64,000 bases of DNA, taken from contig CALVDZ010000011.1 of the NCBI GenBank assembly GCA_944326445.1, positions 1 through 64,000 of the forward strand, written 5' to 3'. Position 1 is the first letter of the stretch. Each line of letters starts with the position of its first letter. The position numbers were made by a program, and so were the translations under genes. The notes under the pieces were generated by a model that ran no database searches, had not been told where the DNA came from, and was given only the letters and a program-made list of their open reading frames with translations. This DNA comes from an uncultured Helicobacter sp. (GTDB lineage Bacteria > Campylobacterota > Campylobacteria > Campylobacterales > Helicobacteraceae). Positions 53,810 to 62,491 of this stretch are shown in pieces.

Positions 53810-54502
53810 TCACAAAAGCCTTAGCACGCTTGCAGCGAACACACACGCACTCTCACTGCGCAGCACAAGCTCCCCCGCCACACTGACTTTATGAGGCAAT
53901 CTAGCGCGCTCATCGGGGCTAAAGCCCCCCTCAGCTCCGATGATAATGCTTTTGCCCCGTAGATTCTCTATGAGATTTGCGCCCTCCAGTGCCACCCCGC
54001 CAAACTCCAGCGCCACGCAATCCCCATAGCGTGAGAGCACACTCTCCAAATCGGGCAGCACCTCAATCTCTAGCAGCGTGCTCCTGCCGCACTGCTCACA
54101 AGAGCGCGTGAGGATTTTATGCAGCCGCGATAGATTCGGGCTAAAGGGCTTTTGGGAATAGCGCGCAAAAAAAAGCGTGAGCTTGCTCACACCTAGTTCA
54201 TTAAGCGTTGGGAGGGTTTTTTCTACGATTTTGGGATCGACAATCGCCCAGATGAGATGCGCTGCGCGCCCACCCCCGCAAGGCACGCAAGAATCACAAG
54301 GCGCACTATCCACAAGCTCTAGGCGCGCTTTGTTTCTATCAAGGTGCGTGATACGATAAGTATAGAGATGATTGTCTGTGAGGTTGCAGAGCGTGAGTGG
54401 GGCGCGCTTATCGTGGCGGCGGGCTTTGAAAATATGCGTATAGGTCTCACCGCCAATCTCGAGCACAGGCACCCCAGCATCGGGGTGATAGACAAAGCGC
54501 AT
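53810..54502 (-). CDS. rsmE: 16S rRNA m3U1498 methyltransferase RsmE
   Basis: A 230-residue SPOUT methyltransferase that modifies U1498 of 16S rRNA. N-terminal PUA-like domain (YTHIFKARRHDKRAPLTLCN), then SPOUT signature SIIIGAEGGFSPDERARL and LVLRSESACVFAASVLRLL. Usual length. Next gene upstream starts 4 nt away; the cluster order matches HP0374-HP0378. Confidence 0.92.
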   Translation of the reverse strand: MRFVYHPDAGVPVLEIGGETYTHIFKARRHDKRAPLTLCNLTDNHLYTYRITHLDRNKARLELVDSAPCDSCVPCGGGRAAHLIWAIVDPKIVEKTLPTLNELGVSKLTLFFARYSQKPFSPNLSRLHKILTRSCEQCGRSTLLEIEVLPDLESVLSRYGDCVALEFGGVALEGANLIENLRGKSIIIGAEGGFSPDERARLPHKVSVAGELVLRSESACVFAASVLRLL

Positions 54503-54505
54503 CGC

Positions 54506-54964
54506 CTAAAACACCTGCGTGCTCAAAACAATAAGCCCATAGAGCGCGATATCAATAAGATAGAGAATCTTACAAAAGCCCACATACCGCTCCATCGCCT
54601 CCATACTTGTGCGCCTAGCGATTTTTAGAATCTTGATACGATACATCTCGCCCCCAAACACCACGAGGCAAAAAATACTCATCACAATCGTGCCAACCCC
54701 AAAGCTCTGGGGATGAAAAAATAAGATATTAAGCCCGCTTAGCACCGCCACAGAGAGGAGAAAAAAGATAAGGGGCATCATAAACCAAATGCGTTTATTA
54801 AGCTGCACGAGGTTTTTATAAAAAAACAAACTCCAGAGATTGAGGACAAAGGGCAGGATAAAAAAGAGTGAAAAAAAGCCGTGATAAAAGGTAAGCTGGT
54901 TGAAAGATTCTAAAATCATAGGCGTTTGGGCTAAAGTCTGGGCGAGTGCTTGCGTTTCTTGCAT
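54506..54964 (-). CDS. Four-helix integral membrane protein (HP0375-like)
   Basis: A 152-residue membrane protein with helices at about 26-48, 60-82, 88-105 and 128-148, separated by short basic loops (KNLVQLNKRIW, GGEMYRIKILKIARRT). No functional motif seen. Immediately upstream of rsmE and divergent from hemH, the position of HP0375 in H. pylori. Confidence 0.75.
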   Translation of the reverse strand: MQETQALAQTLAQTPMILESFNQLTFYHGFFSLFFILPFVLNLWSLFFYKNLVQLNKRIWFMMPLIFFLLSVAVLSGLNILFFHPQSFGVGTIVMSIFCLVVFGGEMYRIKILKIARRTSMEAMERYVGFCKILYLIDIALYGLIVLSTQVF

Positions 54965-55073
54965 ATGTTATCCTTAAGGTTTGCTTAATATTATGTCGGG
55001 CTATTAACTTTAAGGTTTTATTATTACAAATCTTTTTTAACCACAAATTCGCACACAGACACAAAGGAAGGGA

Positions 55074-56030
55074 ATGAGCAAGCAAGCAGTCGTGCTGTTT
55101 AATATGGGCGGACCCAATTCGCTTTTTGAAGTGGAGGGGTTTTTGAAGCGACTTTTTAGCGATCCACATATCCTACATATCTCTAACAACTTTGTGCGCA
55201 AGATGATGGCAAACTTCATCACTAGCAAGCGGCTCCAAGCAGCCAAAGCCAACTACCAAGCCATCGGCGGGGGCTCCCCGCTCATCAAACACACCCTCGC
55301 TCTTACCACTCTCCTAAACACCCTCGATACAGAGCGATTTTACACATATTGTATGCGCTACACGCCGCCATTTGCCAAAGATGTCCTAGCGGATTTGTCT
55401 CATCAAGGCATAGAATCCCTCGTGCTCTTTAGTATGTATCCCCAATACTCCACCACCACGACAAAATCCTCGCTCATAGATATCAAGCAAGCCCTGTGTG
55501 AGAGCAGATATAGCCCCAAAATCCGCGTGGTGGAGCGGTATTTTAACAACTATCGCTTTTGTGAGCTCATCGTCAAATCTATCCAAAATACGCTAGGAGA
55601 GAGAGATCCTAGCGACTTTACCCTGCTTTTTTCCGCGCACGCCATTCCCCAATCCCTTATCAAAAAGGGCGATCACTACCCCTATGAGTGCGAGCAAAAT
55701 ATCGCGCTAGTTAAAGAAATCCTTGATACCAAGCGCATTGGCTTCAAGCAGATTCTGCACTCTTACCAATCCAAGCTCGGTCCTATCAAATGGGTGGGTC
55801 CCACGACGCAAAGCGTCATCGCCTCGCTCAAAAACCAAAGGGTGCTTGTCTTCCCCCTAGCCTTTACGATTGATAACTCTGAAACCGACTATGAGCTCAG
55901 CATCGAGTGCGCGCATATCGCCAAAGAAGCGGGCGTGAAAGAATATCTCGTAGCGCGCTGCTTTAATGCTAGTGAAGATTTTGCAAGGTTTATCATCGCA
56001 ATGAGTCAAGAGGCGTTTGCGCAATCGTGA
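55074..56030 (+). CDS. hemH: Ferrochelatase
   Basis: Inserts ferrous iron into protoporphyrin IX at the membrane. The 318-residue protein has MSKQAVVLFNMGGPNSLFEV at the start, the catalytic histidine in LLFSAHAIPQSLIKKGDHY and the conserved Glu in FTIDNSETDYEL. Length fits the family. AAAGGAAGG precedes the ATG at 55074. It leads the cytochrome c maturation genes (HP0376-HP0378 order). Confidence 0.95.
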   Translation: MSKQAVVLFNMGGPNSLFEVEGFLKRLFSDPHILHISNNFVRKMMANFITSKRLQAAKANYQAIGGGSPLIKHTLALTTLLNTLDTERFYTYCMRYTPPFAKDVLADLSHQGIESLVLFSMYPQYSTTTTKSSLIDIKQALCESRYSPKIRVVERYFNNYRFCELIVKSIQNTLGERDPSDFTLLFSAHAIPQSLIKKGDHYPYECEQNIALVKEILDTKRIGFKQILHSYQSKLGPIKWVGPTTQSVIASLKNQRVLVFPLAFTIDNSETDYELSIECAHIAKEAGVKEYLVARCFNASEDFARFIIAMSQEAFAQS

Positions 56031-56078
56031 TAGCAAAGCGCGTCGCCAAACCACTAAACCACATTTAAGGAGGGGCAA

Positions 56079-56684
56079 TTGAAAATAATCAGAAACTTAA
56101 GCATAGGCGCGATACTAGGGCTACTCATACTCACAGGCTGCGAGGAGGGTAAAGTCGAGCTCTCAAGCGGCAACAAAACAAGCTCCCAAGCACTCAAAGA
56201 AGCAGAATCTATGGACAAGGCGAGCTATGCGGGCTTAGAATCGGTGTTTTTAGACACCAAAACTATCAGCTCTAGCGGCAAGCCAATGCTCTTTATCTTT
56301 GGCAAAAACAACTGCACCTATTGCGACAAGCTCAAAGACGATATCAAAGCAGACGCGCAGCTCCAAGACTTGCTAAAGAGCCACTTTGCCACTTATTACA
56401 TCAACATTGATTATTCCAAGATTCACCACATCAGCTTTGAATCCGACAAAAAGCCCATAGAGATGGATACCACTAGCCTTGCTCGGGAGTATGGAGTGCG
56501 CCCCACGCCGACATTGATCTTTTTAGATTCTACAGGCAGGGCGTTTTTTCTCTATCCGGGCTACCTCACTCCTGCCAAGCTCCAAGCCCTGCTAGAGCGC
56601 ACACGCGAGCTAAGAGTCGTGGATTCTAAAAAGATAGAATCCCTTGCCAAAGAGCTTAGCGCGCTGATTGATTCTGTTGGTTAG
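56079..56684 (+). CDS. Thioredoxin-like lipoprotein for cytochrome c maturation (HP0377-like)
   Basis: A 201-residue periplasmic lipoprotein: signal with LLILTGC lipobox (Cys21), then a thioredoxin fold with active site NCTYCDK (Cys79, Cys82) and cis-proline RPTPTLIFL. HP0377 in H. pylori reduces apocytochrome c for haem attachment; position between hemH and ccsBA supports the same role here. The start is TTG 56079, decided by AAGGAGGGG six nt upstream; no nearby ATG fits. Confidence 0.88.
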   Translation: MKIIRNLSIGAILGLLILTGCEEGKVELSSGNKTSSQALKEAESMDKASYAGLESVFLDTKTISSSGKPMLFIFGKNNCTYCDKLKDDIKADAQLQDLLKSHFATYYINIDYSKIHHISFESDKKPIEMDTTSLAREYGVRPTPTLIFLDSTGRAFFLYPGYLTPAKLQALLERTRELRVVDSKKIESLAKELSALIDSVG

Positions 56685-56693
56685 GAATTAGCT

Positions 56694-59495
56694 ATGAAAG
56701 CCTTAAAACTTTTGTTTGCCAATATGCCGCTTGTGCTTATCTTAATGGCACTCTATGCTACAGCCTGTGGCGTGGCGACATTTATAGAATCTGCGCACGG
56801 CAGCCCAGCGGCAAGGGCGAGTGTGTATGGGGCTTGGTGGTTTGAAGTGCTGCATTTGTGGCTTTTGCTCTCACTCATTGGCTGCTTTGTGCTCTCTAAA
56901 GCGTGGCAGCGCAAAAAATACGCCTCGCTTGTGTTGCATTTTTCTTTTATCATCATCATTTTGGGCGCGGGGATTACGCGCTATTTTGGGTTTGAGGGCA
57001 TTATGCCTATCCAAGAGCGCACAAGCTCAAATGCGATCTTTTCAAGCGAGCCCTATGTGCTCCTCCAAGGCTTTGAGCGAGCTAGCCAAAATATCGAGGG
57101 TGTGGAGATCGCGCTAAGCTCTACTAAATCGCGCACCTATCCCGTTACATTTTTTGGCAAGGAGTTTGTGCTCACGCTGCAAAATATCGGCGAGCGCAAA
57201 AACGAGTTTGGTATGCCCTACCAAGCCCTTGATCTAAGCCTTAAGCCCGCTAAGCCCAATGAGGGCACACAGGATAAGGGCACGCAAGATTCTGATAAAC
57301 TCACACAAATCACCCAATCCCAGCTCGGCGATATGCCAAGTTTTACGCGCATAGACAAGGGCGAGTATGTGTTTTTTGCCGCGTGGGGGAGCAGGGCACA
57401 CACCTTGCCCTTTAGCATTTACCTTAAGGATTTTGTGCTTGATCGCTATCCGGGCTCTGACGCCCCCTCCTCATACGCCTCATTTGTGCAGGTGCAAGAT
57501 CCAAGTATAGAGGGCTCACAAGAAGCTGTGATTTTTATGAATAATGTGCTTGATTACGGCGGTTATAGGTTTTTCCAAAGCTCGTATTTCCCCGATGAGA
57601 GCGGCACGATCCTCTCAGTCAATAACGATCCGGGCAAAATCCCTACCTATGTGGGCTACGCGCTGCTTATCATAGGCTGTGTTTGGCTGCTTTTTGACAA
57701 AAATGGGCGTTTTGTCTCTCTCTCGCGCTTTGTGCGCAGCAAAAGCCTCGTGGCACTGATGGCTTTTAGCGTGTATGGCGCCCTGTTCCAAGCCTCCTAT
57801 GCTGCCGAGCCTAGCGAGGACTTCACGCCCCCCACCACAGAGGAAGTCCAAACCCTCATCGCCAATATCAAAGCCAACTCGAGCGAGTTTAGTGCAGCCT
57901 TTGCCGCGCTTTTGGTGCAAGATTCTGGGGGGCGCATAAAGCCCCTTGATACCATCGCGTCAGAATATATCCACAAAATCACGGGGAGAGATGGCTTTTT
58001 GGGGCTTAGCAATATGCAGATGTTTTTGGGTATCACGATGTATCCCGAATACTTCCGCCACATTAAAATGATAAAAACCAAAAGCCCCAAGCTCCGTGAG
58101 ATTCTGGGTGTAGATAGCGGGCAAAAATATATAGCCGCCATCGATGCCTATACCAAAGAGGGGGGCTATATCCTGCGCAACTATGTCGAGGCTGCCAACC
58201 AAAAGCCGCTAAAAAATCAAGATGTGTTTGATAAAGATGTGATTGAGGTCAATGAGCGGCTCTATCTCTTTGGGCTCATCTACTCGGGGCAGACTTTGCG
58301 CGTGTTTCCTAGCACGCAAGCAGAAGATTCTGTGTGGTATGACATTCAGGGTGCCCTGCATGCAAGCACAGGCGATGAGGGCGAGCTCAAAGAGCTTTTG
58401 TGGATTGTGAGCGCGCTCTCGCATGGCTTTGTAAGCGGCGTGCAAAAAAATGAGTGGAAGCTCGCATTTGAGGGCTTAGACAAGCTCCAAGAGTATCAAA
58501 AATCCCACGGAAGCGAGCTCATCATCTCATCAAACAAAGTCAAAGCCGAGATGTGGCTTAACAAAAGCAGAATCTTTGAAAAACTCGCCTATCCCTATGT
58601 GCTTATTGGCACACTGCTCTTTGTTATCGTGCTTTTTGCCATCATCGCAGGCAAGCCGCTCAATGCTTGGATTTCGCGCATATCGTGGATTCTCATCGGG
58701 CTTTGCTTTGTATTGCACACGCTTGGCTTAGGCGTGCGCTGGTATGTGAGCGGGCACGCCCCGTGGAGCAATGCCTATGAATCTATGCTCTACATCGCGT
58801 GGGCTGGGGCACTTGCTGGCGTGGTGTGCTTTAGGAAGTCCTCCCTTGCACTCTGTGCAGCGAGCTTCCTTGCAGGTATCACGCTCATTGTGGCAAATCT
58901 AGGCGATATGAATCCACAGATTGGCAATCTCGTGCCCGTGCTCAAATCCTATTGGCTCAATATCCATGTATCCGTCATCACTGCTAGCTATGGCTTTTTG
59001 GGGCTTTGCTTCGTGCTTGGGTGCATTAGCCTGCTGCTTTTTATCCTGCGTTCGCCCAAACGCGCACATATCGATGATTCTATCCTCTCACTAAGTGCGA
59101 TTAATGAAATGAGTATGATACTAGGCTTATTCTTGCTCACAGTGGGCAACTTCCTTGGTGCGATATGGGCTAATGAATCGTGGGGGCGGTATTGGGGTTG
59201 GGATCCTAAAGAGACTTGGGCGCTCATTAGCATTGGCGTGTATGCCATTATCCTGCATTTGCGCTTTCTTGGGCTCAAAAACCTGCCATTTGTCTTTAGC
59301 TCCGCCTCCGCGCTAGGGTTTTTGAGCGTGCTGATGACTTATTTTGGGGTGAATTACTTCCTTACTGGTATGCACTCTTATGCGAGCGGAGAGGCTGGGC
59401 AAATCCCGTGGTATATCTATTGTCTCGTGGCGGGTATCCTAGCCCTCATCATTGCTGCGAGTTTTAAAAGAGTGCTACAAATGCCCAAATTGTGA
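56694..59495 (+). CDS. ccsBA: Fused cytochrome c synthetase CcsBA
   Basis: A 933-residue membrane protein that exports haem and attaches it to CxxCH of apocytochromes (System II). The N-terminal ResB-like half holds helices and a large periplasmic part (about 100-380), then the CcsA half. That half contains HAPWSNAYESMLYIAW with an external haem-ligand histidine, the WWD domain NESWGRYWGWDPKETWAL (about 823-842) and a final TM bundle with HLRFLGLKN. ResB and CcsA are fused as in HP0378. Starts 9 nt after the thioredoxin gene, and its end overlaps the next gene by 4 nt. Confidence 0.95.
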   Translation: MKALKLLFANMPLVLILMALYATACGVATFIESAHGSPAARASVYGAWWFEVLHLWLLLSLIGCFVLSKAWQRKKYASLVLHFSFIIIILGAGITRYFGFEGIMPIQERTSSNAIFSSEPYVLLQGFERASQNIEGVEIALSSTKSRTYPVTFFGKEFVLTLQNIGERKNEFGMPYQALDLSLKPAKPNEGTQDKGTQDSDKLTQITQSQLGDMPSFTRIDKGEYVFFAAWGSRAHTLPFSIYLKDFVLDRYPGSDAPSSYASFVQVQDPSIEGSQEAVIFMNNVLDYGGYRFFQSSYFPDESGTILSVNNDPGKIPTYVGYALLIIGCVWLLFDKNGRFVSLSRFVRSKSLVALMAFSVYGALFQASYAAEPSEDFTPPTTEEVQTLIANIKANSSEFSAAFAALLVQDSGGRIKPLDTIASEYIHKITGRDGFLGLSNMQMFLGITMYPEYFRHIKMIKTKSPKLREILGVDSGQKYIAAIDAYTKEGGYILRNYVEAANQKPLKNQDVFDKDVIEVNERLYLFGLIYSGQTLRVFPSTQAEDSVWYDIQGALHASTGDEGELKELLWIVSALSHGFVSGVQKNEWKLAFEGLDKLQEYQKSHGSELIISSNKVKAEMWLNKSRIFEKLAYPYVLIGTLLFVIVLFAIIAGKPLNAWISRISWILIGLCFVLHTLGLGVRWYVSGHAPWSNAYESMLYIAWAGALAGVVCFRKSSLALCAASFLAGITLIVANLGDMNPQIGNLVPVLKSYWLNIHVSVITASYGFLGLCFVLGCISLLLFILRSPKRAHIDDSILSLSAINEMSMILGLFLLTVGNFLGAIWANESWGRYWGWDPKETWALISIGVYAIILHLRFLGLKNLPFVFSSASALGFLSVLMTYFGVNYFLTGMHSYASGEAGQIPWYIYCLVAGILALIIAASFKRVLQMPKL

Positions 59496-61498
59496 TGATA
59501 AAAAAGCTCTTTTTTTGGATTGTGGGCGCGTGCCTTACACTCGCTCTTGCAGGCTATGTCCTGCTTTTTACCCCCCTTGGGCATAGTCTTTTTAAGCCCC
59601 TTTTGCAATCAAAGCTAGATTCTCTCTCCCCCATTAGGCTTGAAATCACAGAGTTTGAGCTCACATTCACTACCCTAAACCTTGTGCTAAAAAACGGCGA
59701 GTATATCGACATCACGCTTAGTGGGGATTTTTGGCTACCCTCACAGGAGTTTGATCTCCGCCTAAGCGCGCTCGTGCGCGATATGAGCATTTTTGGGGAG
59801 CTTGTGGATACGCCCTTGCAGGGTGGATTTAGCCTTGAAGCACAAGCGAGCGGGAGAGTGGATAACTTCGAGATTCACGCAAAGAGCGACATTGCCAAAT
59901 CCTTTAGCACGCTATATCTGCGCTTTGTCCATAGGGAGCTACAGAGCCTTGATATACAGACAAAAGAGGCGAGCCTCCCCGAGCTCCTTGCTATGCTAGG
60001 GCATAAGCCCTATATCAAGGGCTTGCTAAGTATCGATAGCAAATTTTTCGCGCGAGATTCTAAGCTAGAGGGGGCGACAAACGCGGTGGTGAGCCACGGG
60101 GCTTTTGACACGCACGCGCTTAACAAGGACTTTGACATCGCGCTAGAGGACACCGCCTTTAGCGCCACTTTAAGCGCGCAGAGCAGCGATGAAGCCATCA
60201 CGCACACCTTTGACTTTACCTCGCCCATTGGCACGATACACGCACAGGGCAGATCCCTCCTCCCATCTAGCCTCACGCTCCCCGCCCTGCGCTCCCTGCC
60301 CACTCAGGGCACCTTTAGCCTCAATCTCTCTAATCTTTCACCCTTTAGCCCCCTAGTGGGCAGGGCGATACGCGGAGGCTTGCAGAGCTCTGGCAGCATC
60401 GAGGGCGAGGGGGTTAGAGCCCTAGAGATACGCGGGGAGAGTGATCTCTCTGGCTCACAGACGCGCTATGCTATTAGCTTGCAGGATTTGCGCCCGCTTG
60501 AGATCACAGCCCACGCACAAGGCGCGGCACTAGAGCGGCTTTTGTGGATGCTCCATCTCCCGCCCTATGCCAACGCCACGCTTGATATACATTTGCAGGC
60601 TTTGGGGCTAGATTCTGTGCCCACCACCACACTCAGCGCACAAGCCTCCGGAATGCTCAACACCGATATAGCCCTCAAAGAATTTGGCATAGCCCTCCCG
60701 CGCACACCTCTCACGCTCGCGCTCTCTATGGTATTTGAGCGCGATGAGGGCAGGGGCGAGCTCAGCGTGGATTCAAAGCCACTGCGGCTAGAGGCACAGC
60801 CTATCACTACGCGCGCTCACACGCTGCACAGCCACTATGCACTCTCACTCAAAGACGCTTCCAAGCTCCTCTTTGCTAGCGGGATTGCGCTACATGGCGC
60901 GCTAGATCTTAGGGGCGAGTTTAGCTTTGAGCAAAGCCCTAGCCTTAGCTTTGCCACGCAAGATCTAGGGGGCACGCTTAGGGGGAGCTATCGGGATTCA
61001 CAGATAAAGGCGCAGCTAGATTCTATAATGAGCCAAAAGCTCCTAGCACTCTTTGGTATCCCCCAAATCCTGCAAGCCCCGCTATCTGGCAGCCTCTCTT
61101 ATAACACACTCGGCGCGTTTGGCACGCTCACGCTCTTGGGCACAGAGGGCAAGCTCGCTCAAAGTAAGCTCAGTAGCGATGCGATGAGGCTTTTGGGCGT
61201 GGATATGACAAGTGAAATGTATCACAATATCGCGCTTAGCGCGAAGCTCGATGAGGCGAAGCTCAATGCGGAGTTTAGGCTAGATTCACCCCGCACACAC
61301 CTAAGCTCGCAGGGTGCGCGCATAGATTTGCGCGCTAGGCGTATAAATGCGCCCCTAGCCCTGCGTATCGGGGAGAGTGAGGCGAATGTGTGGCTTACTG
61401 AGAGCCTCACAAATCCCAATGTGCGCATTGAGATAAAAAGCCTCATTATAAAAAGTGAGGAGATTCTAAAAGGGCTTGGAAAGGTTTTAAAATTTTAA
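59492..61498 (+). CDS. AsmA/TamB-like periplasmic protein
   Basis: A 668-residue protein with an N-terminal membrane anchor (about 5-27) followed by RSKL-type start LLQSKLDSLSPIRLEITEFEL, then long beta-rich repeats with alternating hydrophobic residues typical of AsmA/DUF3971-type lipid-transport bridges. A final AsmA_2-like region ends LTNPNVRIEIKSLIIKSEEILKGLGKVLKF. Probably inner-membrane anchored and periplasmic, with a role in outer-membrane lipid or protein homeostasis. Overlaps ccsBA by ATGA. No haem function is indicated by the sequence. Confidence 0.72.
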   Translation: MMIKKLFFWIVGACLTLALAGYVLLFTPLGHSLFKPLLQSKLDSLSPIRLEITEFELTFTTLNLVLKNGEYIDITLSGDFWLPSQEFDLRLSALVRDMSIFGELVDTPLQGGFSLEAQASGRVDNFEIHAKSDIAKSFSTLYLRFVHRELQSLDIQTKEASLPELLAMLGHKPYIKGLLSIDSKFFARDSKLEGATNAVVSHGAFDTHALNKDFDIALEDTAFSATLSAQSSDEAITHTFDFTSPIGTIHAQGRSLLPSSLTLPALRSLPTQGTFSLNLSNLSPFSPLVGRAIRGGLQSSGSIEGEGVRALEIRGESDLSGSQTRYAISLQDLRPLEITAHAQGAALERLLWMLHLPPYANATLDIHLQALGLDSVPTTTLSAQASGMLNTDIALKEFGIALPRTPLTLALSMVFERDEGRGELSVDSKPLRLEAQPITTRAHTLHSHYALSLKDASKLLFASGIALHGALDLRGEFSFEQSPSLSFATQDLGGTLRGSYRDSQIKAQLDSIMSQKLLALFGIPQILQAPLSGSLSYNTLGAFGTLTLLGTEGKLAQSKLSSDAMRLLGVDMTSEMYHNIALSAKLDEAKLNAEFRLDSPRTHLSSQGARIDLRARRINAPLALRIGESEANVWLTESLTNPNVRIEIKSLIIKSEEILKGLGKVLKF

Positions 61499-61672
61499 TG
61501 CAAGTTTGTTTCACAAACTTGTGTATCGCTCGCGGAGAATGAATCTCCGCTCGCTCCGCTGCGCGTTCATACACGGCGTTTTTTAGCAAGTTTATAGAAT
61601 CTCTTGGTGCCGCCACCTCATTGACGCCCCTTGGGCTAGCGCATTTTCTATAAACCGAGCTAGATTCTAAGC
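61499..61672 (+). repeat. Family-1 structured repeat, copy D
   Basis: Starts within the stop codon context of the upstream gene (TTTTAATGCAAG). Hairpin 1 CAAGTTTGT-ttc-ACAAACTTG, hairpin 2 CGGAGA-atgaa-TCTCCG, CTCGCTCCGCTGCGCGT, TTTTTTAGCAAGTTTATAG, subtype-1 core GGTGCCGCCACCTCA and TTTTCTATAAACC. Hairpin 1 carries a G-C to T-A compensated change relative to copies B and C. Confidence 0.88.
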
Positions 61673-61869
61673 AATCTACAGAATCCAAAGAAAACTTAGA
61701 CTCCGCGCCCCCTAGATTCTGTGTTTTTTCATTTTTTAGAATCTCTTTGGATTCTGTGATTGTTCCAGAATCTATGTGGCTAGATTCTATAAGTTGTGCG
61801 TCTTTTAGAATCTCCGCGTTAGATTCTGTAATCGTCTTTGAATCTGCTCCAGATTCTGAATCCGCACTA
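61673..61869. other. Heptamer-rich spacer
   Basis: No gene. At least eight AGATTCT/AGAATCT copies in 197 bp; minus-strand frames translate to Ser/Glu/Asp-rich low complexity. Confidence 0.5.
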
Positions 61870-62350
61870 GATTCTGTAGATTCTCTGTTTTTTAAAGTCG
61901 TGTTCTCACGAATATTTTCTAGATTCTTAGAATCTCGTGTTTGCGCAAAAGAAAAAGGGGTTTCCCCTCTCCCCGCTCTCCCCAGCCCCGAAAAAGATAA
62001 AGCGCCGCGTTTTTGCTGCGCTACGCTTGCAACCCGTTGGGTCTTTTTCGGCAGCCAAAAGTATATCTTTTGGCGGGAGTGCCTCGCTCTTTCCTTGTCT
62101 AGTCAAAAATGCTAAAAATGCACTACTGCATTTTTTTAACGCATTTTTCTAAAGAAGCTTACGCTTTGCCACACACGACAAGGGCGAGAGGTGGTTGGTG
62201 CTATCGCATCTACACATTGATTGGATTTTTGCTCCGCAAAAATGGCAGAATCTAAAGCTTTAGAATCTTTAGATTCTGCTCGGCTTGCGCTATCGCGCAC
62301 ACTATTTTGGCAAAGCCTTGATGAGGTTTTTTGAAGTGGGGATTTGTGAA
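61870..62350 (+). repeat. Family-2 repeat, copy at 61870
   Basis: Full-length relative of the 14005 copy: GTTCTCACGAATATT, TTTCCCCTCTCCCCGC, then about 140 extra bases (around 62020-62155) not present at 14005, then TTTGCCACACACGACAAGGG, GGTTGGTGCTATCGCAT. The shared core ATGGCAGAATCTAAAG...CTTTAGATTCTG follows, and the end is GCAAAGCCTTGATGAGG with a T run. It lies between two convergent genes. Confidence 0.7.
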
Positions 62351-62491
62351 TCTGCCTTAGATTCTGTAAATTCTTTGGGATTTAGATTCTCTCTTTGCGT
62401 ATTTTTTTAAAATCTCCGCTTTAGATTCTGCGCTTGTTACAGAATCTAGCGGGCTAGATTCTGTAATGCTTGAGATGGTGTGTTGTGGATT

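Noticed and set aside
61446..61688. Minus-strand 80-residue frame at the end of the AsmA-like gene
   Set aside because: It is the reverse of repeat copy D plus heptamer-rich spacer and overlaps the real gene's end.
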